From Paraburkholderia solitsugae (GTDB lineage Bacteria > Pseudomonadota > Gammaproteobacteria > Burkholderiales > Burkholderiaceae): a stretch of DNA of 64,000 bases. A program made the position numbers and the translations under genes. Positions 9,878 through 18,726 of this stretch are shown piece by piece (position 1 is the first letter of the stretch; each line of letters starts with the position of its first letter). The DNA is taken from positions 62,001 through 126,000 of the forward strand of contig NZ_WOEY01000037.1 in NCBI RefSeq assembly GCF_013177695.1. Direction: 5' to 3'. Below the pieces are notes generated by a model. That model did not search any database. It was not told where the DNA came from and saw nothing but the letters and a program-made list of their open reading frames with translations.

Positions 9878-11152
9878 ATGAGTACGAAAGTTCACGTTCA
9901 TCTGTTTTACGGAGCCGACCCGCGCTTTTACCGGCCGGGCGACGACATCGGCTGTCTCTACGGCTATCACCACGCGCAATCCGACGCGTTCGCGCTGACC
10001 TATTCGCAGGACGCGCGCGAGAGCAAGCCGGTGCGTTTGCTGCGCCGCGGGTTGAAAGCGGCGCTCGGCTTCGATTTCATTCATACGTGGCGCAACCGCG
10101 CCGAGATGCTGCGCTCGGACGTGATCTGGACGCATACCGAGCAGGAATGGCTGTCCGCCGCGCTGATGCTGCTGCTGAGCGGCCGCAAGGCCGGGGCGGA
10201 TTCAGGCCCCTTACTGCTCGCGCAAAGCGTGTGGCTGCTCGATAAATGGCCTTCCTATGGGATTGTGCGCAGCTGGCTGTATCGCAAGCTGATGACACGC
10301 GCTGACCAGCTGACCACGCTCGCCAGCGAAAACGCCGAGTTGTGCCAGCGCTACTTCGAGCGCGACGCCAAGCCTCTGTTCTACGGCCTGAACACGCAGG
10401 ACTTTCCCGTGCAGCGGCCGACTGAGTGGACGCCTCACACGCCGATCCGAATCGCCGCCATCGGCAACGATCGCGACCGCGACTGGGAGACGCTCATCAA
10501 GGCGTTTGGCAACGATGCGCGCTATACGGTCAAGCTCGCGACACGCCGCCGGATTCCCGCCTCGTTGCGCGCGCCGAACGTCGAGATCGCGTTGTTCTCA
10601 GGCATCAGGAAACAGCACGAACTCTACGACTGGGCCGACGTGATCGTCGTGCCGCTGCGGCCGAATTCGCACGCTTCGGGCATTACGGTGATGCTGGAAG
10701 CGGCGGCGGTTGGCAAGCCGATGGTGGTCACCAACGTCGGCGCGTTGCAGGACTATTTTCCGGCGGGCGAAGCGGCCTATATCCCGCCGTTCAACCCGCA
10801 GGCGTTGCGCGAAGCGGTGGACCAGCTCGCCGCTTCTCCCGTGGACGCGTTGCGCCAGGCACAGGCGGCGGCTGCCGGTTTGCTGGCGCGCGATCTGACC
10901 ACGCAAAACTATGCGATGCAGCATGTGCGCATCACGCAGGAGATGCTGCGAGTGCGCGCCGCGTCGCGCGCACGGCCCGCGCCTGCCAGGGCCGATACGG
11001 ACGTGACGGCGCCGCGCGCTGCGGCCGGCGCGGCTGCAGGTCAGGCCGCTCAGGCCCCGCGGCACGCCCATACGTCGCCGCCGGCACGCAGCCAGGCGGC
11101 CGGCGCGCAAGGCCAGCATCCCAGCACGCGCGAATCACGCGGAGGCCTCTAA
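9878..11152 (+). CDS. bceH: Glycosyltransferase (GT-B fold, family 1/4-like)
   Basis: A 424-residue retaining-type glycosyltransferase. The frame is open further upstream, but the ATG at 9878 (MSTKVHVHLFYG) has GGAG 7 nt before it and begins the conserved domain, so it is chosen. The C-terminal half has the GT-B donor-binding pattern: IRIAAIGNDRDRDWETLIKA, then a segment ending VIVVPLRPNSHASGITVMLEAAAVGKPMVVT, resembling the E-x7-E region. The last 60 residues are Ala/Pro/Arg-rich and likely disordered. It probably adds one sugar of the repeat unit at the cytoplasmic membrane face; donor unknown. Only three bases separate it from the polymerase gene. Confidence 0.84.
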   Translation: MSTKVHVHLFYGADPRFYRPGDDIGCLYGYHHAQSDAFALTYSQDARESKPVRLLRRGLKAALGFDFIHTWRNRAEMLRSDVIWTHTEQEWLSAALMLLLSGRKAGADSGPLLLAQSVWLLDKWPSYGIVRSWLYRKLMTRADQLTTLASENAELCQRYFERDAKPLFYGLNTQDFPVQRPTEWTPHTPIRIAAIGNDRDRDWETLIKAFGNDARYTVKLATRRRIPASLRAPNVEIALFSGIRKQHELYDWADVIVVPLRPNSHASGITVMLEAAAVGKPMVVTNVGALQDYFPAGEAAYIPPFNPQALREAVDQLAASPVDALRQAQAAAAGLLARDLTTQNYAMQHVRITQEMLRVRAASRARPAPARADTDVTAPRAAAGAAAGQAAQAPRHAHTSPPARSQAAGAQGQHPSTRESRGGL

Positions 11153-11155
11153 ACG

Positions 11156-12619
11156 ATGTCGACAATCACGCGAGCCGGTGGCGATAACGCAGGGCGGAGT
11201 CTGTCCGGCGGTAGCAAGGAGTGGCTGCCGGAGGTCTTACTGTGGCTGATCACGGCGATGCTGATCATCGCGCATCAGGGCACGGTGCTCACGCTCGGAT
11301 TTCCGGTGCTCGCGATCCTGACGGGCCTGTGGCTCTACTTCAAGAGCCCGGCGCGCTACATCGGCTTCATGTGGTGGCTGTGGTTCCTGAGCCCGGAAGT
11401 CCGGCGTCTCGCCGACTGGTCCAAAGGTTCGTTCACGCCGACCAGCCTGATCCAGGTCGCGCCGCTCGCGGTGACGATGATCAGTGCGTTTTCCTTGCTC
11501 CGGTACTACACGCTGCTCTCGCAGCGGCGCGGCCTGCCGGTGCTGCTGATTCTGATGGGGCTTGCCTACGCGTTCATGATCGGCGTGATGTCGAGCGGGC
11601 CGCTCGCCGCGACCTATGACCTCGCGAACTGGCTCTATCCGATCCTGATCGGCTTTCACATCATGGCGCACACGCGTCAGTACCCGAAGTATCGCGACAC
11701 CATCGTCAGTACCTTCATCTGGGGCATGCTGGTGATGGGTGGCTATGGCCTGATCCAGTTCTTCATCATGCCGCCGTGGGACGCGCTGTGGATGCTCGGC
11801 TCGCAGATGAATTCACAAGGCGACCCTGTGCCGATGGGCGTGCGCGTATTCAGCACGATGAACTCGTCGGGACCGTTCGCGTTCGCGATGATGGGGGCGA
11901 TGGTCTACGTGATGGCGGCCACGCACCGCGTGCGCTGGGTCGCGGCGGCGCTGGGCTTCTTTGCGTTCGCGCTGAGCCTCGTGCGTTCGACGTGGGGCGG
12001 CTGGGTGATCGCGCTCCTGATCCAGCTGGTCAAGTCGAACAACAAGGTGCGCGTGCGGATCGTTGCGAGTGCGGTGCTGCTTGCCGGACTTTGTGTGCCG
12101 CTGCTCACGGTCGGCCCGGTCGCCGAGCGGATGCAGGCGCGCCTGAACACGCTCGTCAACCTGAGCGACGACCAGAGCTACGCCGCGCGTAACGAGTTCT
12201 ACGCGACCTTCGCGAAGACGGCATTTACCGACGTCTCCGGTGAAGGCATGGGCGCGACCGGCACCTCGACCAAGCTCTCGAACGACGGCGGTCAGCTCGG
12301 TCAGTACGGCAACTTCGACAGCGGCGTGATGAATATTCCGTTCGTGCTCGGCTGGCCCGGCACCTTGCTCTACATGTCCGGCATCGTGTGGCTGGTGGTG
12401 CGCGCGGCGCTCGCGTCGTTCAAGCTGCGCAACGACAAATTCGTTTCCGCCTGCCTGAGCCTTAGCCTCGCGACCTTCGCGATGCTGGTGTTCACCAATT
12501 CGCTGGTGGGCACCGGCGGGTTGCTGCTTTTCATGAGTGTTTTTTCGATCCTTTCCGCGGTGCACTACGAAAAGATGAACCGCAGACGCACGCTAATTCT
12601 CCACGGAGGCACTGATTGA
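11156..12619 (+). CDS. bceI: Exopolysaccharide polymerase, Wzy-like membrane protein
   Basis: A 487-residue integral membrane protein with about ten to twelve hydrophobic segments and a large loop near residues 310-390 (ERMQARLNTLVNLSDDQSYAARNEFYATF, then GEGMGATGTSTKL). This matches the O-antigen polymerase/Wzy-ligase pattern, where a long periplasmic loop with scattered Arg residues acts in polymerisation. It probably joins flipped repeat units at the periplasmic face. Wzy proteins have poor sequence conservation, so the call rests on topology and on its place between glycosyltransferase genes. The stop codon overlaps the TTG start of bceJ. Confidence 0.82.
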   Translation: MSTITRAGGDNAGRSLSGGSKEWLPEVLLWLITAMLIIAHQGTVLTLGFPVLAILTGLWLYFKSPARYIGFMWWLWFLSPEVRRLADWSKGSFTPTSLIQVAPLAVTMISAFSLLRYYTLLSQRRGLPVLLILMGLAYAFMIGVMSSGPLAATYDLANWLYPILIGFHIMAHTRQYPKYRDTIVSTFIWGMLVMGGYGLIQFFIMPPWDALWMLGSQMNSQGDPVPMGVRVFSTMNSSGPFAFAMMGAMVYVMAATHRVRWVAAALGFFAFALSLVRSTWGGWVIALLIQLVKSNNKVRVRIVASAVLLAGLCVPLLTVGPVAERMQARLNTLVNLSDDQSYAARNEFYATFAKTAFTDVSGEGMGATGTSTKLSNDGGQLGQYGNFDSGVMNIPFVLGWPGTLLYMSGIVWLVVRAALASFKLRNDKFVSACLSLSLATFAMLVFTNSLVGTGGLLLFMSVFSILSAVHYEKMNRRRTLILHGGTD

Positions 12620-13875
12620 GAGTCGCCATTGTCACGCACGTCGTGCGCCATAACGACGGCCAGGGGCGCGTCAACCACGAGATTGCGCGCGCCGCCCTCG
12701 ATGAGAACATCGGTGTGACGCTGATCGCGTCACATGTCGCCCCTGATCTTCTTGCCCATCCGGACGTCCGCTGGGTGCCGATAAAAATCGGCCGCTGGTG
12801 GCCCACCAATCTGCTGCGCCAGCAGGTGTTCGCGTTCAGAAGCGCGATGTGGCTGCGCGCGCATCGCCGCGAATTCGACCTGTTGCACGTGAATGGCTTC
12901 ATCACATGGGCGTCCGCCGACGTCAACACCTCGCACTTCGTGCATAGCGGCTGGTTCGGCAGCAAGTACTACCCGTTCGGGCTCACGAAAGGCGTGTGGT
13001 CCGCATATCAGTCCGTTTACACGCGCTGCAACGCATTGCTCGAACGCTGGGCTTACCGGCGCTCGAAGGTCATCACGGCGGTGTCGCAAAAGGTCGCCGA
13101 TGAAATCCGCGCAATCGGCTTGACGCCGCATAACCGGGTCGATGTCATTTACAACGGCGTCGATACGCAAGGCTTCGCGGCCGCAACGGGCGACCGCGCG
13201 AAGTTCGGTTTGCCTGCGGACGCCTTCCTGCTGCTGTTCGTCGGCGATTTGCGCACACCGCGTAAAAACCTCGGCACGGTGCTGGCCGCGCTCAAGCATC
13301 TGCCCGAACACGTGCAGATCGCGGTGGCCGGGTTCCTGCCGGGCAGTCCGTATCCGGACGAAGCGAAGGCGCTGGGCATTGCGCATCGCGTGCATTTTCT
13401 CGGCCTGGTCAAGGACATGCCGGTGCTGATGCATTCGGTCGACGCGTTCGTGTTTCCGTCGCGCTATGAGGCGATGAGCCTGTCGCTGCTCGAAGCGATG
13501 GCCGCCGGGCTGCCGGTGGTCACGGCACGCACGGCGGGCGGCGCGGAAATCATCACGCCGGAATGCGGCATCGTGCTCGACGATCCGGACGATCCCAAAG
13601 CATTGGCCGGGGCCGTCGCGCATCTTGCGGACAACACCGACGCGCGCCGCGCGATGGGTGTCGCCGCCAATGAACTGGCAACCGGCTTCGGCTGGGCGCG
13701 GATGGCCGCGCAATACATCGCGCTGTACCGGCAATTGGCGGGGCAGCAACAGGACCGCCGGCGCAGTGAAACGGAAGCCGCGGTGGCCGCCACGACCGAC
13801 GCGTTGACGCTCAATACGCCGGCCGGCCAGACCATCCACCACAACGCTAAAAACGCACAGGGGCAACAATCATGA
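12616..13875 (+). CDS. bceJ: Glycosyltransferase family 4
   Basis: A 419-residue GT-B glycosyltransferase. The start is a TTG overlapping the bceI stop, with GGAGG about 6 nt upstream. The protein then opens with MRVAIVTHVVRHNDGQGRVN, a normal GT4 N-terminus. The C-terminal domain has NRVDVIYNGVDTQGF, LLFVGDLRTPRKNLGTVL, VHFLGLVKDMPVLM and FPSRYEAMSLSLLEAMAAGLPVV, the E-x7-E donor-binding signature. It adds a sugar to the lipid-linked repeat unit; the donor is not predictable. The last 40 residues are low-complexity. The start of bceK overlaps its end by 4 nt (ATGA), so these genes are probably translationally coupled. Confidence 0.9.
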   Translation: MRVAIVTHVVRHNDGQGRVNHEIARAALDENIGVTLIASHVAPDLLAHPDVRWVPIKIGRWWPTNLLRQQVFAFRSAMWLRAHRREFDLLHVNGFITWASADVNTSHFVHSGWFGSKYYPFGLTKGVWSAYQSVYTRCNALLERWAYRRSKVITAVSQKVADEIRAIGLTPHNRVDVIYNGVDTQGFAAATGDRAKFGLPADAFLLLFVGDLRTPRKNLGTVLAALKHLPEHVQIAVAGFLPGSPYPDEAKALGIAHRVHFLGLVKDMPVLMHSVDAFVFPSRYEAMSLSLLEAMAAGLPVVTARTAGGAEIITPECGIVLDDPDDPKALAGAVAHLADNTDARRAMGVAANELATGFGWARMAAQYIALYRQLAGQQQDRRRSETEAAVAATTDALTLNTPAGQTIHHNAKNAQGQQS

Positions 13876-15038
13876 CAACGCGCTCAATCAAATCGCTGCA
13901 GATCGGGATGCACTGGTTTCCCGAGCGCGCGGGCGGCCTCGACCGCATGTACTACTCGCTGGTCGGCGCCTTGCCGGGCGCGGGCGTCGCGGTGCGCGGC
14001 GTGGTGGCAGGCTCGCCTAAAGTCGCCGCGGACACCGGTGGCGCGATCAACGGTTTCGGTTCCGCCGCGCAATCGCTGCCGTTGCGCCTGATGGCGGCAC
14101 GCCGCGCGCTGCGCCAGGAGATCAGCACCTCGCGTCCCGACGTGATTTCGTCGCACTTCGCGCTGTACACGTTTCCGGGTCTCGATGTGACACGCGGCAT
14201 TCCGCAGGTCTCGCATTTTCAGGGACCGTGGGCCGACGAGAGTCACGTGGAAGGCGCCGATTCGCTCGGCCAGCGTGCCAAGCGCTATCTGGAGCAATCG
14301 GTGTATGCGCGCTCGTCGCGGCTGATCGTTTTGTCGGAGGCCTTCGGCAAGATTTTGACGTCGCGTTATCGGATCGCGCCGGACCGTGTCCGTGTCGTGC
14401 CGGGGTGTGTGGATGTCGAGCAGTTCAATCTGCCGATTACGCCGGCTGAGGCGCGCCTGAAACTGCAATTGCCGCAGGACCGGCCGATCGTGCTGGCCGT
14501 GCGGCGACTGGTGCGCCGCATGGGCCTCGAAGATCTGATCGATGCGGTGAAGCTGCTCAAGCGCACTGAGCCCGACGTGCTGCTGCTGATCGCGGGCAAG
14601 GGACGGCTCGAAGGCGAGTTACAGGCGCGCATCACCGAAGCGGGCCTCGAGGACAACGTGAAGCTGCTGGGCTTCGTGCCGGATCAGCATCTGGCGGCGT
14701 TGTACCGTGCGGCGAATATCAGCGTGGTGCCGACGGTGGCGCTCGAAGGTTTCGGGCTGATTACCGTCGAATCGCTGGCTTCGGGCACGCCCGTGCTGGT
14801 GACGCCGGTGGGCGGTTTGCCGGAAGCGGTGGCGGGCTTGTCGCCGAATCTGGTGTTACCGGAGACCGGCGCGAAGGCGATCGCTGAAGGTCTGGCCGGT
14901 GCGTTGAACGGTTCACTGAAGTTGCCGGATGCCGAGGCTTGCCGCCGCTATGCACGCGAGAACTTCGATAACGCGGTGATCGCGAAGCGGGTGGCCTCGG
15001 TGTATAGCGAGGCGATCGCGGCGGGTGGGGTGCACTAA
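13872..15038 (+). CDS. bceK: Glycosyltransferase family 4
   Basis: A 388-residue GT-B glycosyltransferase and the last gene of the forward operon. The N-terminal domain begins IGMHWFPERAGGLDRMYYSL, containing the glycine-rich acceptor loop. The C-terminal donor domain has RIAPDRVRVVPGCVDVEQF, VLAVRRLVRRMGLEDLIDA, LIAGKGRLEGEL and VPTVALEGFGLITVESLASGTPVLV. It is expected to add one residue of the repeat unit at the inner membrane. The start overlaps the bceJ stop. The operon ends 20 bases later at a strong terminator. Confidence 0.9.
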   Translation: MTTRSIKSLQIGMHWFPERAGGLDRMYYSLVGALPGAGVAVRGVVAGSPKVAADTGGAINGFGSAAQSLPLRLMAARRALRQEISTSRPDVISSHFALYTFPGLDVTRGIPQVSHFQGPWADESHVEGADSLGQRAKRYLEQSVYARSSRLIVLSEAFGKILTSRYRIAPDRVRVVPGCVDVEQFNLPITPAEARLKLQLPQDRPIVLAVRRLVRRMGLEDLIDAVKLLKRTEPDVLLLIAGKGRLEGELQARITEAGLEDNVKLLGFVPDQHLAALYRAANISVVPTVALEGFGLITVESLASGTPVLVTPVGGLPEAVAGLSPNLVLPETGAKAIAEGLAGALNGSLKLPDAEACRRYARENFDNAVIAKRVASVYSEAIAAGGVH

Positions 15039-15057
15039 AGGCTTGATGACGTAGTAG

Positions 15058-15095
15058 AAAAAAGGCCTGAATCATGACGATCAGGCCTTTTTTTA
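15058..15095. terminator. Bidirectional intrinsic terminator between bceK and gmd
   Basis: An inverted repeat GGCCTGA (15064-15070) and TCAGGCC (15081-15087) is flanked by six As on one side and seven Ts on the other. It therefore works as a terminator on both strands. It sits 20 bases after the bceK stop and 42 bases beyond the convergent gmd stop. Confidence 0.92.
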
Positions 15096-15136
15096 TGGGG
15101 TGATGTGACGGCTGCGCGAGCAGCCGCCACTCAGAA

Positions 15137-16192
<1,056 letters not shown>

Positions 16193-16233
16193 TTATGGGT
16201 AAAAGAGAAAAGAAGCGCACTTGAAAAAGAGCT

Positions 16234-16965
16234 TCAGAGCGTGCCGTCCAGCAGTCGCCGCACCAGCGGATCGACGACCTGAAAATCCTGTTCAGCCTTG
16301 AGCCGGTACAAGCCCGGCTTCGGATGCGCGCCGTCGGACATCAGCGTCTTCCAGTCCGGCAGATTGCTGACGTACGCGAACTGATCGACGAGTGGCACCT
16401 GCTGTTCGGCGGCCACGCGGCGCGTCATCGCGACCATCGCGGTGAGCCGCGCGTTGAGGTGGTTGTCGGGCATCGGGTTCGAGGTCTGCAGAACCGGTTC
16501 TTTGCCGAGCGCGCGGGCGGTTTTCACGAGCGTCGTCTCGGTCGCGTAAAACTGCTCGGGCGTCTGGTTCTGCATCACTTCGTTGATGCCGTAGTTGATC
16601 AACACGATCTGCGCGGATGAAGCGGCGAGCCGTTCCCGCCATGGCAGGCCGGCGGTCGGGCCGGCGCGGCGGTTGCCGGTGCCGTCGCGCAACTGGGTGG
16701 CCGTCGTGCCGCCAACGCCGTAGTTCGTGACACGTACCCGGTCGCCGTGTTTGGCCTGCAACGCCTCCTGCAGATACGACACGGCGTTTTGCGACTGGGG
16801 TCCGCAGTGGCCGTTGCTGCAGGTAATACCCAGCGTGGTCGAATCACCGTAGGCTTCCACCAGCACCTGCGTTGCCGGACTTCCGGCATGGGCGTCCAGT
16901 GCCAGCAAAACCAGCACCGACGCAGTGGCCGACACGCTCGCGGCGAGCCACGCGCGGCGCCTCAT
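16234..16965 (-). CDS. Secreted SGNH/GDSL-family hydrolase or acyl esterase
   Basis: A 243-residue protein starting at 16965, where the ATG overlaps the TGA of the upstream acyltransferase (ATGA). The N-terminus MRRRAWLAASVSATASVLVL is a clear signal peptide ending near DAHAG, so the protein is exported. SGNH-family blocks are visible: VEAYGDSTTLG (nucleophile Ser), the Gly in NYGVGGTT, the Asn in LINYGINEV, and the Asp/His pair in SDGAHPKPGLYR. Such proteins remove or transfer acetyl groups on carbohydrates. Tight coupling to an acyltransferase in an exopolysaccharide locus suggests a role in acyl decoration of the polymer in the periplasm; that is inference. The frame is open upstream, but only the chosen start gives a signal peptide. 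Confidence 0.86.
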   Translation of the reverse strand: MRRRAWLAASVSATASVLVLLALDAHAGSPATQVLVEAYGDSTTLGITCSNGHCGPQSQNAVSYLQEALQAKHGDRVRVTNYGVGGTTATQLRDGTGNRRAGPTAGLPWRERLAASSAQIVLINYGINEVMQNQTPEQFYATETTLVKTARALGKEPVLQTSNPMPDNHLNARLTAMVAMTRRVAAEQQVPLVDQFAYVSNLPDWKTLMSDGAHPKPGLYRLKAEQDFQVVDPLVRRLLDGTL

Positions 16966-18050
16966 GCGCGGCTTTGCGGCGCTTGCGGCGCGCCTCCAGA
17001 AACGCTGCCGGCGGGCGTATGGGCCTTGCCTGCGGTGCCGAAGATCAAACGCTTTTCGAACGCGAACCACGTGATGCTGGCGTAGGCGAGGGTGATCGCG
17101 AGCGCGAGCGCAGCGGTCAGATAGCGGTTCAGATGCAGCGGCCACAGCGTGTACAGCACGCTCAGGTGGATCAGATAAATCGTGTAGCTGATGGTGCCGA
17201 TATAGACCAGCACAGGGTTGCACAGCAGCCGCTTGACGATGCCTTTGCTTTGCAGGGCGATGACCACGACGGAAGTACAAAGCACCAACGAAACGCTATA
17301 GAGCGCGGCGTTCGACAGCGGCGTATTCGCCGCCCGAAACCGCGGGTAGTGCAGATGCAGCCACGCAAGCACGGCCAGCGCGGCAAAAAAGCCGAGTACG
17401 GCGAGGCCCTTGAACGGCTCGAGTGCGTGGCGGTCGCGCCGTACGGCGACCGCGAGCAGTGCGCCGGCGGCCAGCAAGTCCATGCGGAACGGCGTCAGGT
17501 AATAAATCGGCCAGAACGAATCGAACCACGGCGTGGCGATCGCGCGCAGCACCGGCACCAGCACGATCAGCGCGGCGGCCACGTAGCCGAGCACACGCTC
17601 GGGCAGCAGCAGAATCACGAACGGCCAGAAAATATAGAACTGCTCTTCGACCGCCAGTGACCACAGCACATTCAGGCTGTCGTGCCCGCTTTGGTTGAGC
17701 GCGTCGCCGATATTGGTCGCGAAGAACGCGTACCACTGCCAGTGCTGCGCCCAACCAAAGCCGAACAGAATCGACGACACCACCATCAGCAGCAGATAAG
17801 GCGGCAGGATGCGCCGCGCCCGGCGCGCATAGAAGTAGCCGAAATAAGACTGCTGACGCGCCTTGCGTTCGAGCAGGATGCCGGTAATCAGAAAGCCGCT
17901 CAAAACAAAAAACAGATCGACGCCCATCCACAGCGGCGCTTTCAAGGCGTGCTGGGCGAATACGGCGAGCACGGCGATGGCGCGCAAGCCGTCGAGCTGC
18001 ACGATGCGGCGGGAGTGAGAAGGCGCTAAAGGCAGTGCGCTAGCAGTCAT
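16962..18050 (-). CDS. bceO: Membrane acyltransferase 3 family protein (probable bceO)
   Basis: A 362-residue acyltransferase-3 (OafA-like) integral membrane protein with about ten hydrophobic segments. Family hallmarks at the N-terminus are RIVQLDGLRAIAVLAVFAQH and WMGVDLFFVLSGFLITGIL, followed by FYARRARRILPPYLLL and LWSLAVEEQFYIFWPFVI. The conserved His in the first helix region and the R-x10-H-type arrangement support acyl transfer. It probably adds acetyl groups to the polysaccharide or its lipid-linked unit. Cepacian loci encode several such enzymes; the bceO label rests on order after bceN. It overlaps the SGNH gene by 4 nt. Confidence 0.88.
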   Translation of the reverse strand: MTASALPLAPSHSRRIVQLDGLRAIAVLAVFAQHALKAPLWMGVDLFFVLSGFLITGILLERKARQQSYFGYFYARRARRILPPYLLLMVVSSILFGFGWAQHWQWYAFFATNIGDALNQSGHDSLNVLWSLAVEEQFYIFWPFVILLLPERVLGYVAAALIVLVPVLRAIATPWFDSFWPIYYLTPFRMDLLAAGALLAVAVRRDRHALEPFKGLAVLGFFAALAVLAWLHLHYPRFRAANTPLSNAALYSVSLVLCTSVVVIALQSKGIVKRLLCNPVLVYIGTISYTIYLIHLSVLYTLWPLHLNRYLTAALALAITLAYASITWFAFEKRLIFGTAGKAHTPAGSVSGGAPQAPQSRA

Positions 18051-18726
18051 GAACCGTCCATGGTGTGAAGCGGATGAGCCGGGCGAAGGATCGCGCGTGA
18101 CTTCTCAAGTCAAGCACAGGGCTGAAGAGGAAGCCTGTGGCGCGCTCGCTTCGCGTCGCAACGGAAGTGCAATCGATTCTAAGGAAAATAAATTGATGAA
18201 AAAACGGGAATGAAATGGATAAATGATTCAGATTGCAACAGGTTGTTTCGTTACCCATTCGAAATAGATTTTTATGCTTGTGTCTTGAAGATGTCGTAAT
18301 GCGTAAGAAGTGCAGGAAGCATCAGGTTGCATCGGTAAAGATGGGCGTCGCCACGCTGCCGGACGCAGGCATTCACGTCCATTTTCATTTAATCTATTTT
18401 TAAATCAATTTCTTTCGCCACGCTTAAAGCGTCGAATATTTTTGAATTATTTTTGATTTTCGTCGCGGCGTTTTTTCCGCGTAATGTGAGCCGTGCGGAT
18501 TGGGCGGTCAAGGAGGGCGCGTGCGTCACGTGCTCAGTGCTCGCGTTTGGGTGACGGCTCTGCGGTGAGCCTGGTCCCAAAACCTCGTCTTATACGTCGG
18601 GTCTTGCGTCAGTCAGTCTCACGTCCTTACGTCGCTTCTAGCGGTCTCTGCCGTCACTTCATTGGATTTTGCACCCGCGCGGGCTATTTGCCCGATCGCG
18701 GCACGGCCCTGATTGGAGGAATTACT
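18051..18726. promoter_or_regulatory. Divergent intergenic region between acyltransferase and secreted propeller gene
   Basis: About 675 bases with no convincing gene. The stretch 18170-18480 is AT-rich, like the region upstream of bceB. It should hold promoters for both the reverse acyltransferase/SGNH/bceN group and the forward propeller/flippase/bceR group. The forward frame is open from 18493, but residues encoded there look unnatural (Arg/Ser-rich) and precede a good signal peptide, so that part is treated as leader. I saw no clear terminator or operator. Confidence 0.55.

Noticed and set aside
18493..18726. N-terminal extension of the secreted propeller protein
   Set aside because: Arg/Ser-rich residues with no start signal, ahead of a perfect ribosome site and signal peptide at 18727.
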